DNA of 64,000 nucleotides from Candidatus Borrarchaeum weybense (GTDB lineage Archaea > Asgardarchaeota > Sifarchaeia > Borrarchaeales > Borrarchaeaceae), in NCBI GenBank assembly GCA_019057385.1, contig JAHQJS010000006.1:124001-188000 (forward strand), written 5' to 3'. The position numbers and the translations under genes were made by a program. Positions 1 through 9,567 of this stretch are shown in pieces. Under the pieces are notes generated by a model. That model did no database searches and was not told the DNA's origin. It saw only the letters and a program-made list of their open reading frames with translations. How positions within the stretch are numbered: position 1 is the stretch's first letter; each line of letters begins with the position of its first letter.

Positions 1-5
1 ATATT

Positions 6-503
6 ATGAATAAAGTAGAAAACGTAATCACTAAGTTTAAGAAGGAGCTAAATGCGCGTTCAGCGCTTCCATCCCTTTTTATGGGAGTTTTTATATATCT
101 GCTTGTAAATTATCTCTTTGCAGGAACAGAGTTTTACCGGATAAGTCACTGGACTTTAGGACGAGGTGTAGCTCTTAACGCCATATTTACATTTAAAGTT
201 CAGTTGATATTGAGTACTTTTTCTTCAGAGATATTTAACTCATGGTTTAAACAAATTGTTTACCAGGGAATTTCGGGGGGTATTACTGGATCTTTTGTTA
301 AGGAGGAAGTTAAGAGTAGCATAGCCATTTGTAGCTCTACTCTACCTTTTTATGCAATTTTGGTACTATTATCAAATCTCTCACACATTGGTATGATAGC
401 TATCTTTTTTGTTTCAGGATTTCTAATAGGCGTAGCCGGAGGGATCATTGGAGTTCTTTTTTACAAAGAAATATCGGAAGGACATGCAATGACTGAAGAA
501 TAA
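6..503 (+). CDS. Small polytopic membrane protein of unknown function
   Basis: This encodes 165 residues. There are hydrophobic stretches near residues 23-40, 58-72, 105-122 and 127-150, so about four membrane segments are likely. A short acidic tail (SEGHAMTEE) ends the protein. I recognise no catalytic motif or family. The ATG lies five bases from the window edge, so its ribosome site and any longer upstream start cannot be seen. The gene is followed after 37 bases by a sugar epimerase with its own strong ribosome-binding site, so the two could share a transcript. Glycine-rich segments (GVAGGIIGVLF) resemble helix-packing regions only. Confidence 0.6.
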   Translation: MNKVENVITKFKKELNARSALPSLFMGVFIYLLVNYLFAGTEFYRISHWTLGRGVALNAIFTFKVQLILSTFSSEIFNSWFKQIVYQGISGGITGSFVKEEVKSSIAICSSTLPFYAILVLLSNLSHIGMIAIFFVSGFLIGVAGGIIGVLFYKEISEGHAMTEE

Positions 504-540
504 CTCTTAGGAACAAAATGATGAAATAAAGGAGGAAAAA

Positions 541-1458
541 ATGCTGATTTTAATAACTGGCGGTGCTGGATTCATTGGAAGCCACCTGGCCTCAGAATTA
601 CTAAAAAAGGGATACTCAGTCCGTATCATAGATAATCTATATACCGGAAAAAGAGAAAACGTTCCTAAAAACGCAGAATTCATCTTCGGAGATATAAGAA
701 AAATAAACGATCTAAAAGATCTGCTAAAAGATGTAGAATGCATTTTTCATCATGCGGCACATGTAAGTGTTCCCGAATCAGTAAGAAACCCAATTCTAGA
801 TTTTGATATAAATGTCAATGGGACTTTTTTTCTGTTAGAGGATGCTAGAAAACATGAAGTCGAAAAGTTCATTTTTGCTTCTAGTGCAGCAATTTATGGG
901 ACAACGGGAGAGAAGATACCTGAAACGTTTGAAAAAAACCCTAAAAATCCTTACGGACTCAATAAATTGATAGCGGAAAAATATTGTCAGCATTATTACA
1001 GATTATATGGATTAAAGACAAATATTCTCCGATATTTTAATGTTTATGGACCAAAAAAAAGAGGAAATGCTGTGGATGTTTTTATACGCAACGCGTTGGC
1101 ACAAAGCCCCTTAAAAATTAATGGTGACGGTACACAATTTCGAGATTTTGTGCATGTGAGTGACGTAGTTGGAGCTACTATTTCATGTTTTTTGAGTGAT
1201 ATACACGGAGAGATTTACAATGTTGGAACCGGGATCGCAACAAAAGTTATTGATCTAGCTGAAAAAATTATTAAAGCAACAGGGACTAGTTCAAAGATTT
1301 TGTTCGAATCTCCACGACCAGGAGATATTAAAGGTATTACTTCTGATATTAAGAAGATACAAAGGGAATTATCATTTGTTCCACAGTACTCGATCGAAAA
1401 AGGTTTGTTGGAAACATTGCGCTTTTACAATGAAGAGAGTGCCCCTACGCTTTTGTAA
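541..1458 (+). CDS. NAD-dependent sugar epimerase (UDP-glucose 4-epimerase-like, extended SDR)
   Basis: The 305-residue protein is a typical extended short-chain dehydrogenase acting on nucleotide sugars. The N-terminal NAD site GGAGFIGSHL is at residues 7-16. The catalytic pair YGLNK (YxxxK) is near residue 148, preceded by the serine motif ASSAAIYG. The family interconverts C4 epimers of UDP-sugars in the cytoplasm, supplying donors for the glycosyltransferases downstream. The start is well supported: AAAGGAGG lies just before the ATG. Length matches archaeal GalE/WbpP-type enzymes. The exact substrate (Glc/Gal, GlcNAc or uronate) cannot be told from sequence. Confidence 0.88.
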   Translation: MLILITGGAGFIGSHLASELLKKGYSVRIIDNLYTGKRENVPKNAEFIFGDIRKINDLKDLLKDVECIFHHAAHVSVPESVRNPILDFDINVNGTFFLLEDARKHEVEKFIFASSAAIYGTTGEKIPETFEKNPKNPYGLNKLIAEKYCQHYYRLYGLKTNILRYFNVYGPKKRGNAVDVFIRNALAQSPLKINGDGTQFRDFVHVSDVVGATISCFLSDIHGEIYNVGTGIATKVIDLAEKIIKATGTSSKILFESPRPGDIKGITSDIKKIQRELSFVPQYSIEKGLLETLRFYNEESAPTLL

Positions 1459-1474
1459 AACCGCAAGTTCCTCG

Positions 1475-1491
1475 TCCGTCTTTAGGACGGA
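1475..1491. terminator. Hairpin between convergent genes
   Basis: TCCGTC and GACGGA form a 6-bp stem with a five-base loop in the gap between two convergent genes (ends at 1458 and 1496). The position suits a bidirectional transcription stop. There is no long T tract, so this is an inference from place and symmetry. Confidence 0.4.
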
Positions 1492-1495
1492 TATT

Positions 1496-3289
1496 TCACA
1501 ATCGAGCGTATATCGTTACTTGTTCATCATAATAAATCCTATTCAGCCCGATTATATTATTTAAATCGGAATTGCTAACCTTGGGACTTAAAGAACTTAT
1601 GAAAACATAATATGTCTCCAGAATAGAATCATAATACTCAAATTTGCGGTATGGTCTCATCTGATAGACTGTTCTTGAACCCAATAAATAATATGAAAGC
1701 CAAAAGAAATTTGCTCCCATCTCTTGATTTGCGAGTACGGCTACTTGAGGTTCAGCATTACCTTCCAACCAATATGCTGCCTTAAACTCACGTGCTGTTA
1801 TTAAAGGGGGATAAAAATAGTCAAAGTAGACGACTGAAACGATATCATAACCACTCATTGATAAGCACATACTTAATACAATGAGACTGGATTTCCAATG
1901 TTTTCTAAATTTCTTAGTAAATAAGATATGTGTTAGAGCTAATCCTCCTAAAAATGATGCAGGAATAAAGGCAAATAAATAAAATCTTTCAGGAATACGG
2001 ACAAGAAAATACCAGAAGCCAAAAACTGGTCCTGACAGCAACCAAATTGCATAGATAGATATCAAAAAGGATGTGCCAAAAACATATTGTAAATCTCTTT
2101 TCTTTATAGAAAAATAGACGCCAATGAGAGCTAAGGCATCTGTAGTTACTGAAAAAAACCAGTTGTTTCCCAGTCGCGCTAGTGATATAACTGCAGGTAT
2201 TGGTTCAATAGGCTTAGTTATAGAAATTAAGAATCCAGGAAAATAAAATGAATAAATGATGGCCGCTACAAAAAATGGAATCATAGATGCTAGCCATTGG
2301 AATCCAATACTCTTTTTATGTTGCACAAAAAGGGCAGCGAGAGAATATGTTATCATTACAATAAAATACACTAAAAGGCATATTTCATGTGTTAAGGATG
2401 TTAATGCAAGGTAAAAAAATGCAAGAAATCCGAATAGGTATTTTCTGTGGGAATTGATGCATTTAATTGTAAAAAAAAGACTCCAAATTAAGAAATATAT
2501 GCCAAAAACATTTCGATATAGATCGCCAATAAGTCTAATTGATTCTGCACACATAGCAAAAAGAAAGGAACTTAAAATGCCTGTTTTTTCATTATTAGTT
2601 ATCTCAGTTGTCAAGAGGTAGAAAGGAATGATCGAAAGTGAATAAATTAATGGGATCACTAAACGAGGCATTATTATTAAATCCAGCCCATTTGACACAA
2701 GGAAAATGTAAAGAATGTAGAAGGGATTTCTAGGTAAGTTTTGTTCCCAGGCACTCGAAGAGAGTATCATTCTTCTGAAATATCGCGGAGTATCCCAACT
2801 TCCCGTTCGTGGATAATATCGAATGTATGTAAAATAAAATCTAATCAGGAAACTCAATAAGATTATCCACAATAGCATGAGAAATAGTCGTTTTTTCTCT
2901 ATTCGTCTATGAAACAGAGCAGTTGTTTGAGTATCTTTTTCAATTAATTTTGACATACCTTTAATTCCAAAGACAGTGATAAAGGGCACGCCAAGAGAAA
3001 GTACAACCATCGATAAAAACGGAGAAGACTGGAAAGTTCTCATAAGAATATAAATTATTGATATGGGAACAATCAAACTTATAGTAACTACGATAAGTTT
3101 TCTTTTGTTCTCTACTTTTGATAAAGAAATAGGTTTCGAAAAACCAGAAAACGACCCAGATTTAAGAGCAAATATGAATAATAGAACACCAAGTGCGAAT
3201 AGTTCGATAAATCGATATCTGTAAATGATATGAGCACTTATGACAGTTGTAAGAAAATCTTGAAGGTTTTCTATGACCATAAGAATCAT
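1496..3289 (-). CDS. Polytopic membrane glycosyltransferase-like protein (GT-C fold)
   Basis: This 597-residue protein has roughly a dozen hydrophobic segments. After the third to fifth membrane segments a polar loop carries GSWDTPRYFR, in the place where GT-C enzymes keep their acidic catalytic residue outside the membrane. GT-C enzymes use lipid-linked sugars (dolichol-phosphate type) and act on the outer face of the membrane. The C-terminal 100 residues form a soluble domain (VAVLANQEMGANFFWLSYY), as in many such enzymes. It is convergent with the epimerase and separated by about 240 bp from the divergent GT4 gene at 3574. Specific activity is unknown; the call rests on topology, loop motif and locus. 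Confidence 0.65.
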   Translation of the reverse strand: MILMVIENLQDFLTTVISAHIIYRYRFIELFALGVLLFIFALKSGSFSGFSKPISLSKVENKRKLIVVTISLIVPISIIYILMRTFQSSPFLSMVVLSLGVPFITVFGIKGMSKLIEKDTQTTALFHRRIEKKRLFLMLLWIILLSFLIRFYFTYIRYYPRTGSWDTPRYFRRMILSSSAWEQNLPRNPFYILYIFLVSNGLDLIIMPRLVIPLIYSLSIIPFYLLTTEITNNEKTGILSSFLFAMCAESIRLIGDLYRNVFGIYFLIWSLFFTIKCINSHRKYLFGFLAFFYLALTSLTHEICLLVYFIVMITYSLAALFVQHKKSIGFQWLASMIPFFVAAIIYSFYFPGFLISITKPIEPIPAVISLARLGNNWFFSVTTDALALIGVYFSIKKRDLQYVFGTSFLISIYAIWLLSGPVFGFWYFLVRIPERFYLFAFIPASFLGGLALTHILFTKKFRKHWKSSLIVLSMCLSMSGYDIVSVVYFDYFYPPLITAREFKAAYWLEGNAEPQVAVLANQEMGANFFWLSYYLLGSRTVYQMRPYRKFEYYDSILETYYVFISSLSPKVSNSDLNNIIGLNRIYYDEQVTIYARL

Positions 3290-3573
3290 CGAATCATTAC
3301 ATGGGACAATTTTTATTTGGAGATCAAAATTACTTAAAATATACCGCGATCTTGTAAAGAACTTATGTTAGATCCGATATTTATGAAATATATAAAAAGA
3401 TTTTGATAATTCTTATAGTTTAGTGGCTGAAATTATGAAATCTCAAACTATATTATTTCTGAGATAATAGAATCAAATATTCTAAACGTTGAGGCAGTTA
3501 GTAACAAAGTGATGAGATAATTATTCAATTTATGAAACGCAGGTTTAACATTCTATTGAGGGAAAAAAGTATA

Positions 3574-4743
3574 ATGAATATTCTTATGGTTACCCATCAC
3601 TTCTATGAACCTCCAGGCGGTAATTATTTCGGTATGAGGCTATCTCTCGAACTTGCCAAACGCGGTCACAATGTGTATGTCATCTGTTCTAAAGTGAGGA
3701 ATACAAAGGCCTATGAAGAATTTGATAGTGTAAAGGTTTTTAGAAAAAAACCCTTAATTTACATGCCCAATCTACCCTATGCTGCAACATTTATGGTATC
3801 TGAAATCTCTAGATACATTAAACACTTTAATATTGATATACTTCATGTTCATACAATTCATTATTTAAGCAGTCTCTCGGCTGCCATTGTTTCAAAGATA
3901 AAGGAGTTTCCATACCTCCTTTCAGTATTAGGCATGACACAGACATTTGATCGAAAGCTTGTGGACATTGTTTTTAAGATGTATGAGTCTACAATTAGTA
4001 GGTTCGTCGTTAAGCAAGCATCATTAATAGTACCACTTGCAAAAAGATTAGTGACGCGTGCTTTATGGCTTGGTGCATCACCATCTAAAATCAGAGTTAT
4101 TCCAAATAGTATTGACCCGGTCATATATGCTCCAAATAAAGAAGGATCTAAGATTAGAACAAGATTTGGAATCAATGAAGAAGATGAGGTAATTGGATTT
4201 GTAGGAAGACTTGTCCCCCTTAAAGGTGTAAAATACTTACTTGAGGCTTTGAGATTAATAAATAAAAAAATGGATCATGTTAAGATATTAATTGTAGGGG
4301 ATGGACCCCAAAGGAAAGAATTGGAACTTCTAGCAAGAAAAGACAAAAACTTTAACACTATATTTACAGGATTTATTCCAAAAGAAGAACTGCCTAACGT
4401 TTACTCTGCTTTAGATATTTTTGTCCTCCCCACCCTTACAGAAGGATTGTCTAATACTATTTTAGAGGCAATGGCTTGTGGGAAACCTGTTATTACAACA
4501 CCTGTTGGCGGAAATACTGAGTTAGTCGAGGACGGAAAAAATGGATATTTAGTTGCACCCAGATCGTCGAAAGAACTTGCAGAAAGAATCTTAGACTTGA
4601 TACATTCGCCTAAGAGAAGAGTTCAGATGGGACAAAATGGAAGAGAAAAAATCAAGAAACACTATACATGGGATAAAACTGTCCCAAGATATGAGGAGGC
4701 CTATGAACATCTTCTAAGTCAATTATCCCACCCTAAAGGGTAG
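3574..4743 (+). CDS. GT4-family glycosyltransferase
   Basis: A GT-B-fold retaining glycosyltransferase of 389 residues. The N-terminal half opens with a Rossmann strand (MNILMVTHHFYEPPGG). The donor half contains GFVGRLVPLKGV and the signature EGLSNTILEAMACGKPV, with the E-x7-E pair that binds the nucleotide sugar. A Met 14 codons upstream (3532) is possible, but ATG 3574 fits better: GAGGGAA lies about ten bases before it, and homologues start directly at the strand MNIL. It probably acts at the cytoplasmic membrane face, adding sugars to a lipid carrier. Donor and acceptor are not known. Confidence 0.85.
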   Translation: MNILMVTHHFYEPPGGNYFGMRLSLELAKRGHNVYVICSKVRNTKAYEEFDSVKVFRKKPLIYMPNLPYAATFMVSEISRYIKHFNIDILHVHTIHYLSSLSAAIVSKIKEFPYLLSVLGMTQTFDRKLVDIVFKMYESTISRFVVKQASLIVPLAKRLVTRALWLGASPSKIRVIPNSIDPVIYAPNKEGSKIRTRFGINEEDEVIGFVGRLVPLKGVKYLLEALRLINKKMDHVKILIVGDGPQRKELELLARKDKNFNTIFTGFIPKEELPNVYSALDIFVLPTLTEGLSNTILEAMACGKPVITTPVGGNTELVEDGKNGYLVAPRSSKELAERILDLIHSPKRRVQMGQNGREKIKKHYTWDKTVPRYEEAYEHLLSQLSHPKG

Positions 4744-4795
4744 GGGCTTCCAGAGGCGGGAGATGTGAACCTATCAAAAAGTTGTGAGGAAAATC

Positions 4796-5893
4796 ATGAA
4801 CTTATTATTTTTCTCGGACAGATTAAAAAGAGGCGAATTCGCAAGTTTAAGAGCAAGAGAAGAGTTTAAATCGTCTTTAAAGAAGAAAGGAATAATCTGT
4901 AAGATAGTGGATCTAAAATCTTTTTTGTCACCTAAGAAATACAAATTTGTGGAAATGTATCAGCATGTTCGCAGAGATTCACCTGATTTAATAATGATTG
5001 ATACAATCCCATTAATCGGATCATTCTCTCTAATAATGAAACTATTTAAAGCATATCCACTTTTTGTACGGCTTAGAGGAGATTTTTGGAAAGAATTGCA
5101 ACAACAACGTATCTATCATAAGAATTCCGTTTCTTTGGTAAAAAACATGGCAAGAAATGTTCTGGGAAATCTTTGTTTAAAATACGCAAACGCAGTGTTT
5201 CCAGTCTGCAATTATCTTAAAGATATTGGTATTAAACATCATTTACAACCCGAAAAACTTTTCACCATTTATAATGGTGTAGATCTGGATAGATTTCATT
5301 TAAAAGAGAATGGAGAGGTTTATAGAAGGAAATATGGGATTACAGATGAAAAACTCCTCGTTTGTGTTTCAAACTTCAATTTTCCTGAAAAGGTTGAGGG
5401 ACTAATATTTTTCTTACCGGCGATTAAGAGAATTTTGAATGAAAATCCAGATGTTAGATTTCTGATCGTTGGCGATGGACTTTTCCTTAATTGGGTAAAA
5501 GGTCAAATTGCGAAGCATAAAATTAGTTCACAGACTATTATTACTGGCTTTGTAAGAGATATTGAGCGAATTTATGCTGCAGCAGATATAGTGTTATATC
5601 TTTCTTTTCAAGATGCTTTGCCAACCGTTCTATTGGAAGCATCTGCGAGTGGTAAACCTATAGTAGCAAATAAAATAGGAGGCGTGCATGAAATAATCAT
5701 AAATCAGAAGACAGGGATTCTTATTGATAAATATGACAGAGAGGCACTGTATACTTATGTAACGCAATTCCTAGATAACGATCCGCTAAGAATTAAATTT
5801 GGTGAAATGGCTCAAAAATCGATAAATACACGATTCAATTGGAATGTAATTGGACGTCAATTTGCAGATATTTTTCTTAAACTAATGAAATAG
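4796..5893 (+). CDS. GT4-family glycosyltransferase (divergent)
   Basis: A GT-B-fold enzyme of 365 residues. Its C-terminal donor domain has FLIVGDG, then ITGFVRDIERIYAAADI and DALPTVLLEASASGKPI. The first acidic residue of the usual E-x7-E pair is Asp here rather than Glu. ATG 4796 has TGAGGAAA a few bases before it and is preferred over GTG 4784. The N-terminal half (residues 1-170) is less typical, with many basic residues (KKKGIICKI), and may sit on the membrane surface. It lies 50 bp after another GT4 gene, with a third following, so the three probably act on the same glycan. Confidence 0.8.
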   Translation: MNLLFFSDRLKRGEFASLRAREEFKSSLKKKGIICKIVDLKSFLSPKKYKFVEMYQHVRRDSPDLIMIDTIPLIGSFSLIMKLFKAYPLFVRLRGDFWKELQQQRIYHKNSVSLVKNMARNVLGNLCLKYANAVFPVCNYLKDIGIKHHLQPEKLFTIYNGVDLDRFHLKENGEVYRRKYGITDEKLLVCVSNFNFPEKVEGLIFFLPAIKRILNENPDVRFLIVGDGLFLNWVKGQIAKHKISSQTIITGFVRDIERIYAAADIVLYLSFQDALPTVLLEASASGKPIVANKIGGVHEIIINQKTGILIDKYDREALYTYVTQFLDNDPLRIKFGEMAQKSINTRFNWNVIGRQFADIFLKLMK

Positions 5894-5961
5894 ATCATAT
5901 ATTAAAAACAAGATTTGTAAGGTAATCCACACAAGACAACCAGAATGAGCTTTGGGTCAAA

Positions 5962-7155
5962 ATGGTAAGAGTTCTCTTTGTTACTGAACGATGGTTTCCT
6001 CAGGGAGGCGGTGGAGAGATTGATCATCATGGTATCGCATCCTTTCTGGCTAAAGCGGGCCTCGAAGTATTTGTGTTGACTGGTGAGTCACCCTCTCTGC
6101 GAAAAGAAATTCCTCACCCGTTCAAATTTTTACTTAGGTTACCTACGAATTATATTCCTGATGAGAAATTTCATTTTGCCAATCTATTAAAACGAATTTT
6201 TTTCATTTTTAAATTATTAAAGAAAACAATTTTCATTGTTCGCAAATATAACATTGATTTGATTCATACTTCTACGCCCTTGCTTAGTATGCTTCTTTTT
6301 TTAATACGGAATTGTTTAAAAAGGCCGTTAATCGCCTCAAATTTTTCATACTTCCTAAATAGATGGCAAAAAATATTAAACAGCTATTTTAAAGCAAAGC
6401 TATTTGAAACCATTGAATTAATTTCATATAAACTTCCCTATTCTTGTCTTGTTTCAGTAAGCCCTAAATTTATTGAACTTGTACGCAGATATGGCATCAC
6501 AACACCTATAGTTCATATACCAAATGCTGTAGATTTTGAAATCTTTAATCCCTATATTGATTCAAAAAATACTAGAGAACAATACTTGCCTTCAGATGGG
6601 AAGTATTTAATATCCTTTATCGGGCGATTAGTCCCTCAAAAAGGAATTGATGTACTTGTAAAGGCAATTCCACATGTAAACTCCTTTGTGAAGAACTGTA
6701 TGTATCTTATCGTTGGAGAAGGAACTTATAGAGAAAAGTTAGAAAACATTGCGAAAAAGTTAAGCATCAAAAATATTGCTTTCACAGGGATGATCCAGTA
6801 TTCCAAGATCCCTGAGTTAATATCTGCTTCAGACATTATAATTTTACCCTCTCTTGGTGCAGAAGGTAGCCCAAGAGTTCTTTTAGAAACTATGGCCTGT
6901 GGAAAACCTGTAATCGCAACTAAGATTAGAGGTATTAAAGAACAGGTTATCGATGGGAAAACAGGGGTTCTCGTTGAGGAAGGTAATGTGCATCAACTCA
7001 CAGAAGCCGTAATTTCATTACTAAGAAATAAACAAAATCGAGAAGAGATTGGTAAAAACGCTTATGAATTTGTAAAAGACAAATTTGCGTGGACACATGT
7101 AGGAAATGAAACCCTAAAAATCTACCGTCAAGTGATCTCCTCCTATAGGAGATAA
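5962..7155 (+). CDS. GT4-family glycosyltransferase
   Basis: This 397-residue GT-B enzyme begins with VRVLFVTERWFPQGGGGE, the glycine-rich acceptor loop common in GT4. Its donor domain carries SFIGRLVPQKGIDVL and EGSPRVLLETMACGKPV with an intact E-x7-E. It is the last of three consecutive GT4 genes on this strand, after a 70-bp gap. The family transfers hexoses or aminosugars from nucleotide donors to lipid-linked glycans. The ATG is the first in frame; no strong ribosome site is visible, so the start is only fairly sure. Confidence 0.83.
   Translation: MVRVLFVTERWFPQGGGGEIDHHGIASFLAKAGLEVFVLTGESPSLRKEIPHPFKFLLRLPTNYIPDEKFHFANLLKRIFFIFKLLKKTIFIVRKYNIDLIHTSTPLLSMLLFLIRNCLKRPLIASNFSYFLNRWQKILNSYFKAKLFETIELISYKLPYSCLVSVSPKFIELVRRYGITTPIVHIPNAVDFEIFNPYIDSKNTREQYLPSDGKYLISFIGRLVPQKGIDVLVKAIPHVNSFVKNCMYLIVGEGTYREKLENIAKKLSIKNIAFTGMIQYSKIPELISASDIIILPSLGAEGSPRVLLETMACGKPVIATKIRGIKEQVIDGKTGVLVEEGNVHQLTEAVISLLRNKQNREEIGKNAYEFVKDKFAWTHVGNETLKIYRQVISSYRR
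7136..7152. terminator. Inverted repeat at the convergent gene junction
   Basis: TCTCCT and AGGAGA flank a five-base loop right at the end of the GT4 gene, 14 bases before the end of the convergent GT2 gene. It may act as a transcription end signal, but the stem overlaps coding sequence and is short. Confidence 0.3.
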
Positions 7156-7168
7156 CTCATTTTTGGCT

Positions 7169-7861
7169 TTATTTTTCAGATATCGAGGAAAAAATCGATT
7201 TTAACAATCCGTACCAATATGTGGACATTTTTTTCTTTGGTTTGCCAAAAGCTCTTGATGTTATATTTACAGGAACTTCAATAATTTTAAAACCTGCCAA
7301 CGCTCCTTTTATTAGTAGTTCTGGAGCTGAATATTGATCTTGTTCTAGCTTGAGGTTTTCCAAGACCTCTCTTCGCAATGCGCGAAATCCACAAGTAAGA
7401 TCACTAATTTTTAAACCAACCAAATTTCGGACAATCCATGTAAAAAATTGAATTCCCAAATATCTTACAAGGGTGGAGTTATGTTCGCCTTGAAACCTTG
7501 ATCCTACTACGATATCAGCTTTTCCATTTTCTATGAACTTTATTAAATTTGGAATCTCCTTAGGATCATGTTGTCCATCAGCATCTAAAGTAATGATGAT
7601 ATCTGCTTTTTCCCTTTTTGCAATAATAAAACCTGTTCTCAGAGCCATTCCTTGACCAAGATTTAAAGGTAGTGGAACAACATACGCTCCTGCTTTTTTG
7701 GCCTCGATTTTTGTACCATCGCGACTACCATCATCTATTAGAAGCGCCTTATCAACGTAGGGAAGAACTTCTGATACAACTCTACCCACCGAATTAGCTT
7801 CTTCATATGCAGGAATTATTGCAAAAACCTTTTGTTTTGTTTTGCCACACATTTTTTTCAT
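7169..7861 (-). CDS. GT2 family glycosyltransferase, dolichyl-phosphate hexose synthase-like
   Basis: The 230-residue protein has a GT-A fold. VFAIIPAYEEANSVGRVV opens it. LLIDDGSRDGT follows, then the metal-binding segment TLDADGQHDP near residue 95 and VGSRF. This pattern is that of DPM1-like enzymes, which load mannose or glucose from a nucleotide onto a polyprenyl phosphate on the cytoplasmic side. Those lipid sugars are what the GT-C membrane proteins in this locus would use. It has no C-terminal membrane segments, unlike the paralogue at 47128. A DUF2304 gene is transcribed divergently 74 bp away; that pairing is common in archaeal and bacterial glycan loci. Confidence 0.85.
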   Translation of the reverse strand: MKKMCGKTKQKVFAIIPAYEEANSVGRVVSEVLPYVDKALLIDDGSRDGTKIEAKKAGAYVVPLPLNLGQGMALRTGFIIAKREKADIIITLDADGQHDPKEIPNLIKFIENGKADIVVGSRFQGEHNSTLVRYLGIQFFTWIVRNLVGLKISDLTCGFRALRREVLENLKLEQDQYSAPELLIKGALAGFKIIEVPVNITSRAFGKPKKKMSTYWYGLLKSIFSSISEK

Positions 7862-7935
7862 ACTCTGTATGCTCTAGTACCTTAATTTATTTATGACCCT
7901 ATTGAAAGATGTAGCAAAAAGCATTACAATTCAAA

Positions 7936-8364
7936 ATGAGTGATGAATCTATGCAACTTAAAGGCATTCAAATACTTGGAATTGTTTTAGTAGCAATTGC
8001 CCTTGTCCAGACGTACATCTTTTATAAAAAAAAGCGCTATAATCTGTGGGATTTTCTTCTTTGGGTCGGCATCTGGATTAGCGCTGCAATTACGTTTATT
8101 TACCCCGGAATAGCTAATTTGGTATTACCTGCACTGACATTGCAGACTAGTATATTTGCAACATTGATATTAAGTACCATCGTGTCATATATGCTCCTAT
8201 TCATCATTTATGGCTCTCTTAAGGATCTAAAAAGAAAAATAGGTGAAATAGCGCAATCACAAGCAATTTTAAGATATGATATCGAAAATATTCATCCAAA
8301 GCAGATAAATATAGAAAATAGCAAACCTATAGAAAATAGCAAACCAAAGGAAGAGAATCAATAA
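7936..8364 (+). CDS. DUF2304-family small membrane protein
   Basis: The 142-residue protein has three hydrophobic segments (about residues 10-27, 36-54 and 62-95), then a charged region (SLKDLKRKIGEIAQSQ). This matches DUF2304 proteins, which often sit beside GT2 enzymes and are thought to help polyprenol-phosphate sugar synthesis or its membrane anchoring; no reaction is established. The tail contains a small tandem repeat (IENSKP twice) and is hydrophilic. It faces the GT2 gene at 7169-7861 across a shared 74-bp promoter gap. A second Met at residue 6 (7951) is an alternative start. Confidence 0.7.
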   Translation: MSDESMQLKGIQILGIVLVAIALVQTYIFYKKKRYNLWDFLLWVGIWISAAITFIYPGIANLVLPALTLQTSIFATLILSTIVSYMLLFIIYGSLKDLKRKIGEIAQSQAILRYDIENIHPKQINIENSKPIENSKPKEENQ

Positions 8365-8504
8365 GACATCTAATTGCTTTTTTCTTGTTTCCCTTATTTT
8401 ATCTTTTAATATGCAGTCTTCCGCTTGTATCAATAACAAAGATAGTATTTTATTGTCAAATATAGGAACTTAACCTACAAGCCTTTGATATTTTCTTGGT
8501 ATCG

Positions 8505-9284
8505 TCATTTCCTCCCATAAAGTACTAAAGCATAGCTTAGATGACTGTCTAGAAATGTCCCTTTTTCTCTTTTCATGTGAGTGTTTAGATTATTAATTCC
8601 ATACGCCTTTCGTATAAGTTTGAAGGGATTAATAAAATCAAATGAGGAAAATAAAGAATCTCCAAAAAACGAGCAGTCTATAATTCCAATTTGTTGACAA
8701 ATATTTCTAAGTTCTCCTCTTGAAAAAGGATATTCTTCGCCGACCCGCCATCTGCCAGTATGCTCAGCAACAAACTTGAATATCCTATATGGCAGATTAT
8801 ATTTGTTAGGAACTGAAATAAAGGCTATTCCACCCTTTCTTAAAACATCAAAATGGCCTTTGATTATCTTGGTTCTTTTAACCCCCCAGAAATGTTCGAC
8901 AAGACCAAAGGACATACAAATGTCAAATTTATTAGGCAAGTTTGTTGGTAGAGATAGTGCATCTTGTTTAATAAATTCAGCAGATAACCCATTTCTTTCA
9001 AACAATTCTCTTGCTCTTTCAAGAGCGCTTGCTGAGTAATCAAGCAGTGTAATTTTTGCTCCCTTTTTTGCCATTAAAGCAGCATTTGTTCCAGTACCAG
9101 CGCCAAGTTCTATGACTTTTAAATCCTTAAAATCTCCAAATTCCTGTAATACAATTTTTTCGATTCTTTGCCATCTAATACCACTTTCTTCTTTCATCAG
9201 AGTGAAAACATCTTCTTTTGTTGTAGGAGTGTCTGTCCAAAATTTATCCCACAGTTCAGATGTGCTTTTTTTCACAGTCTTCAA
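8505..9284 (-). CDS. SAM-dependent class I methyltransferase
   Basis: This 259-residue protein has the class I methyltransferase core. Motif I is VIELGAGTGTNAALMA near residues 54-69, followed by the acidic strand end ITLLDYS. A DICMSFGLVEHFWG segment matches motif IV, and VLRKGGIAFISVPN matches the post-IV strand. Its place among glycosyltransferases suggests methylation of a sugar or lipid-linked intermediate, but the acceptor is unknown. The 283-bp gap to the next gene (9568) holds only AT-rich sequence. Confidence 0.75.
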   Translation of the reverse strand: MKTVKKSTSELWDKFWTDTPTTKEDVFTLMKEESGIRWQRIEKIVLQEFGDFKDLKVIELGAGTGTNAALMAKKGAKITLLDYSASALERARELFERNGLSAEFIKQDALSLPTNLPNKFDICMSFGLVEHFWGVKRTKIIKGHFDVLRKGGIAFISVPNKYNLPYRIFKFVAEHTGRWRVGEEYPFSRGELRNICQQIGIIDCSFFGDSLFSSFDFINPFKLIRKAYGINNLNTHMKREKGTFLDSHLSYALVLYGRK

Positions 9285-9567
9285 ACATCCACTTTCATTG
9301 TAAAGTTATTTCGGAATGATACTCTGATAATCATTTCTTCTTCTATGATTCCTTTTATATATTCTACGCGCGGGCGTTTTCCAAAAGAATTAAAGGATTT
9401 TTTAATTTGACATTGTACTTAACATGAAAAAGTTTTAGTTTAGAAGATTAGTAAGTATTTTTATGTTAGGAACACAAAAAGCTGGCGATAAGCGCTTTAG
9501 GATTCAACTTCTATCTAATATGAAGTTTTAAAATTTAATTGCCTATCATTTCTTCAGGATGTAAACA

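Noticed and set aside
1376..1564. A 62-codon frame across the end of the epimerase gene
   Set aside because: It overlaps the epimerase in another frame and the hairpin between convergent genes, with no sign of coding.
9112..9410. Short plus-strand frames over the start of the methyltransferase gene and its upstream gap
   Set aside because: No ribosome site, no conserved pattern, and most of the length is antisense to a real gene.
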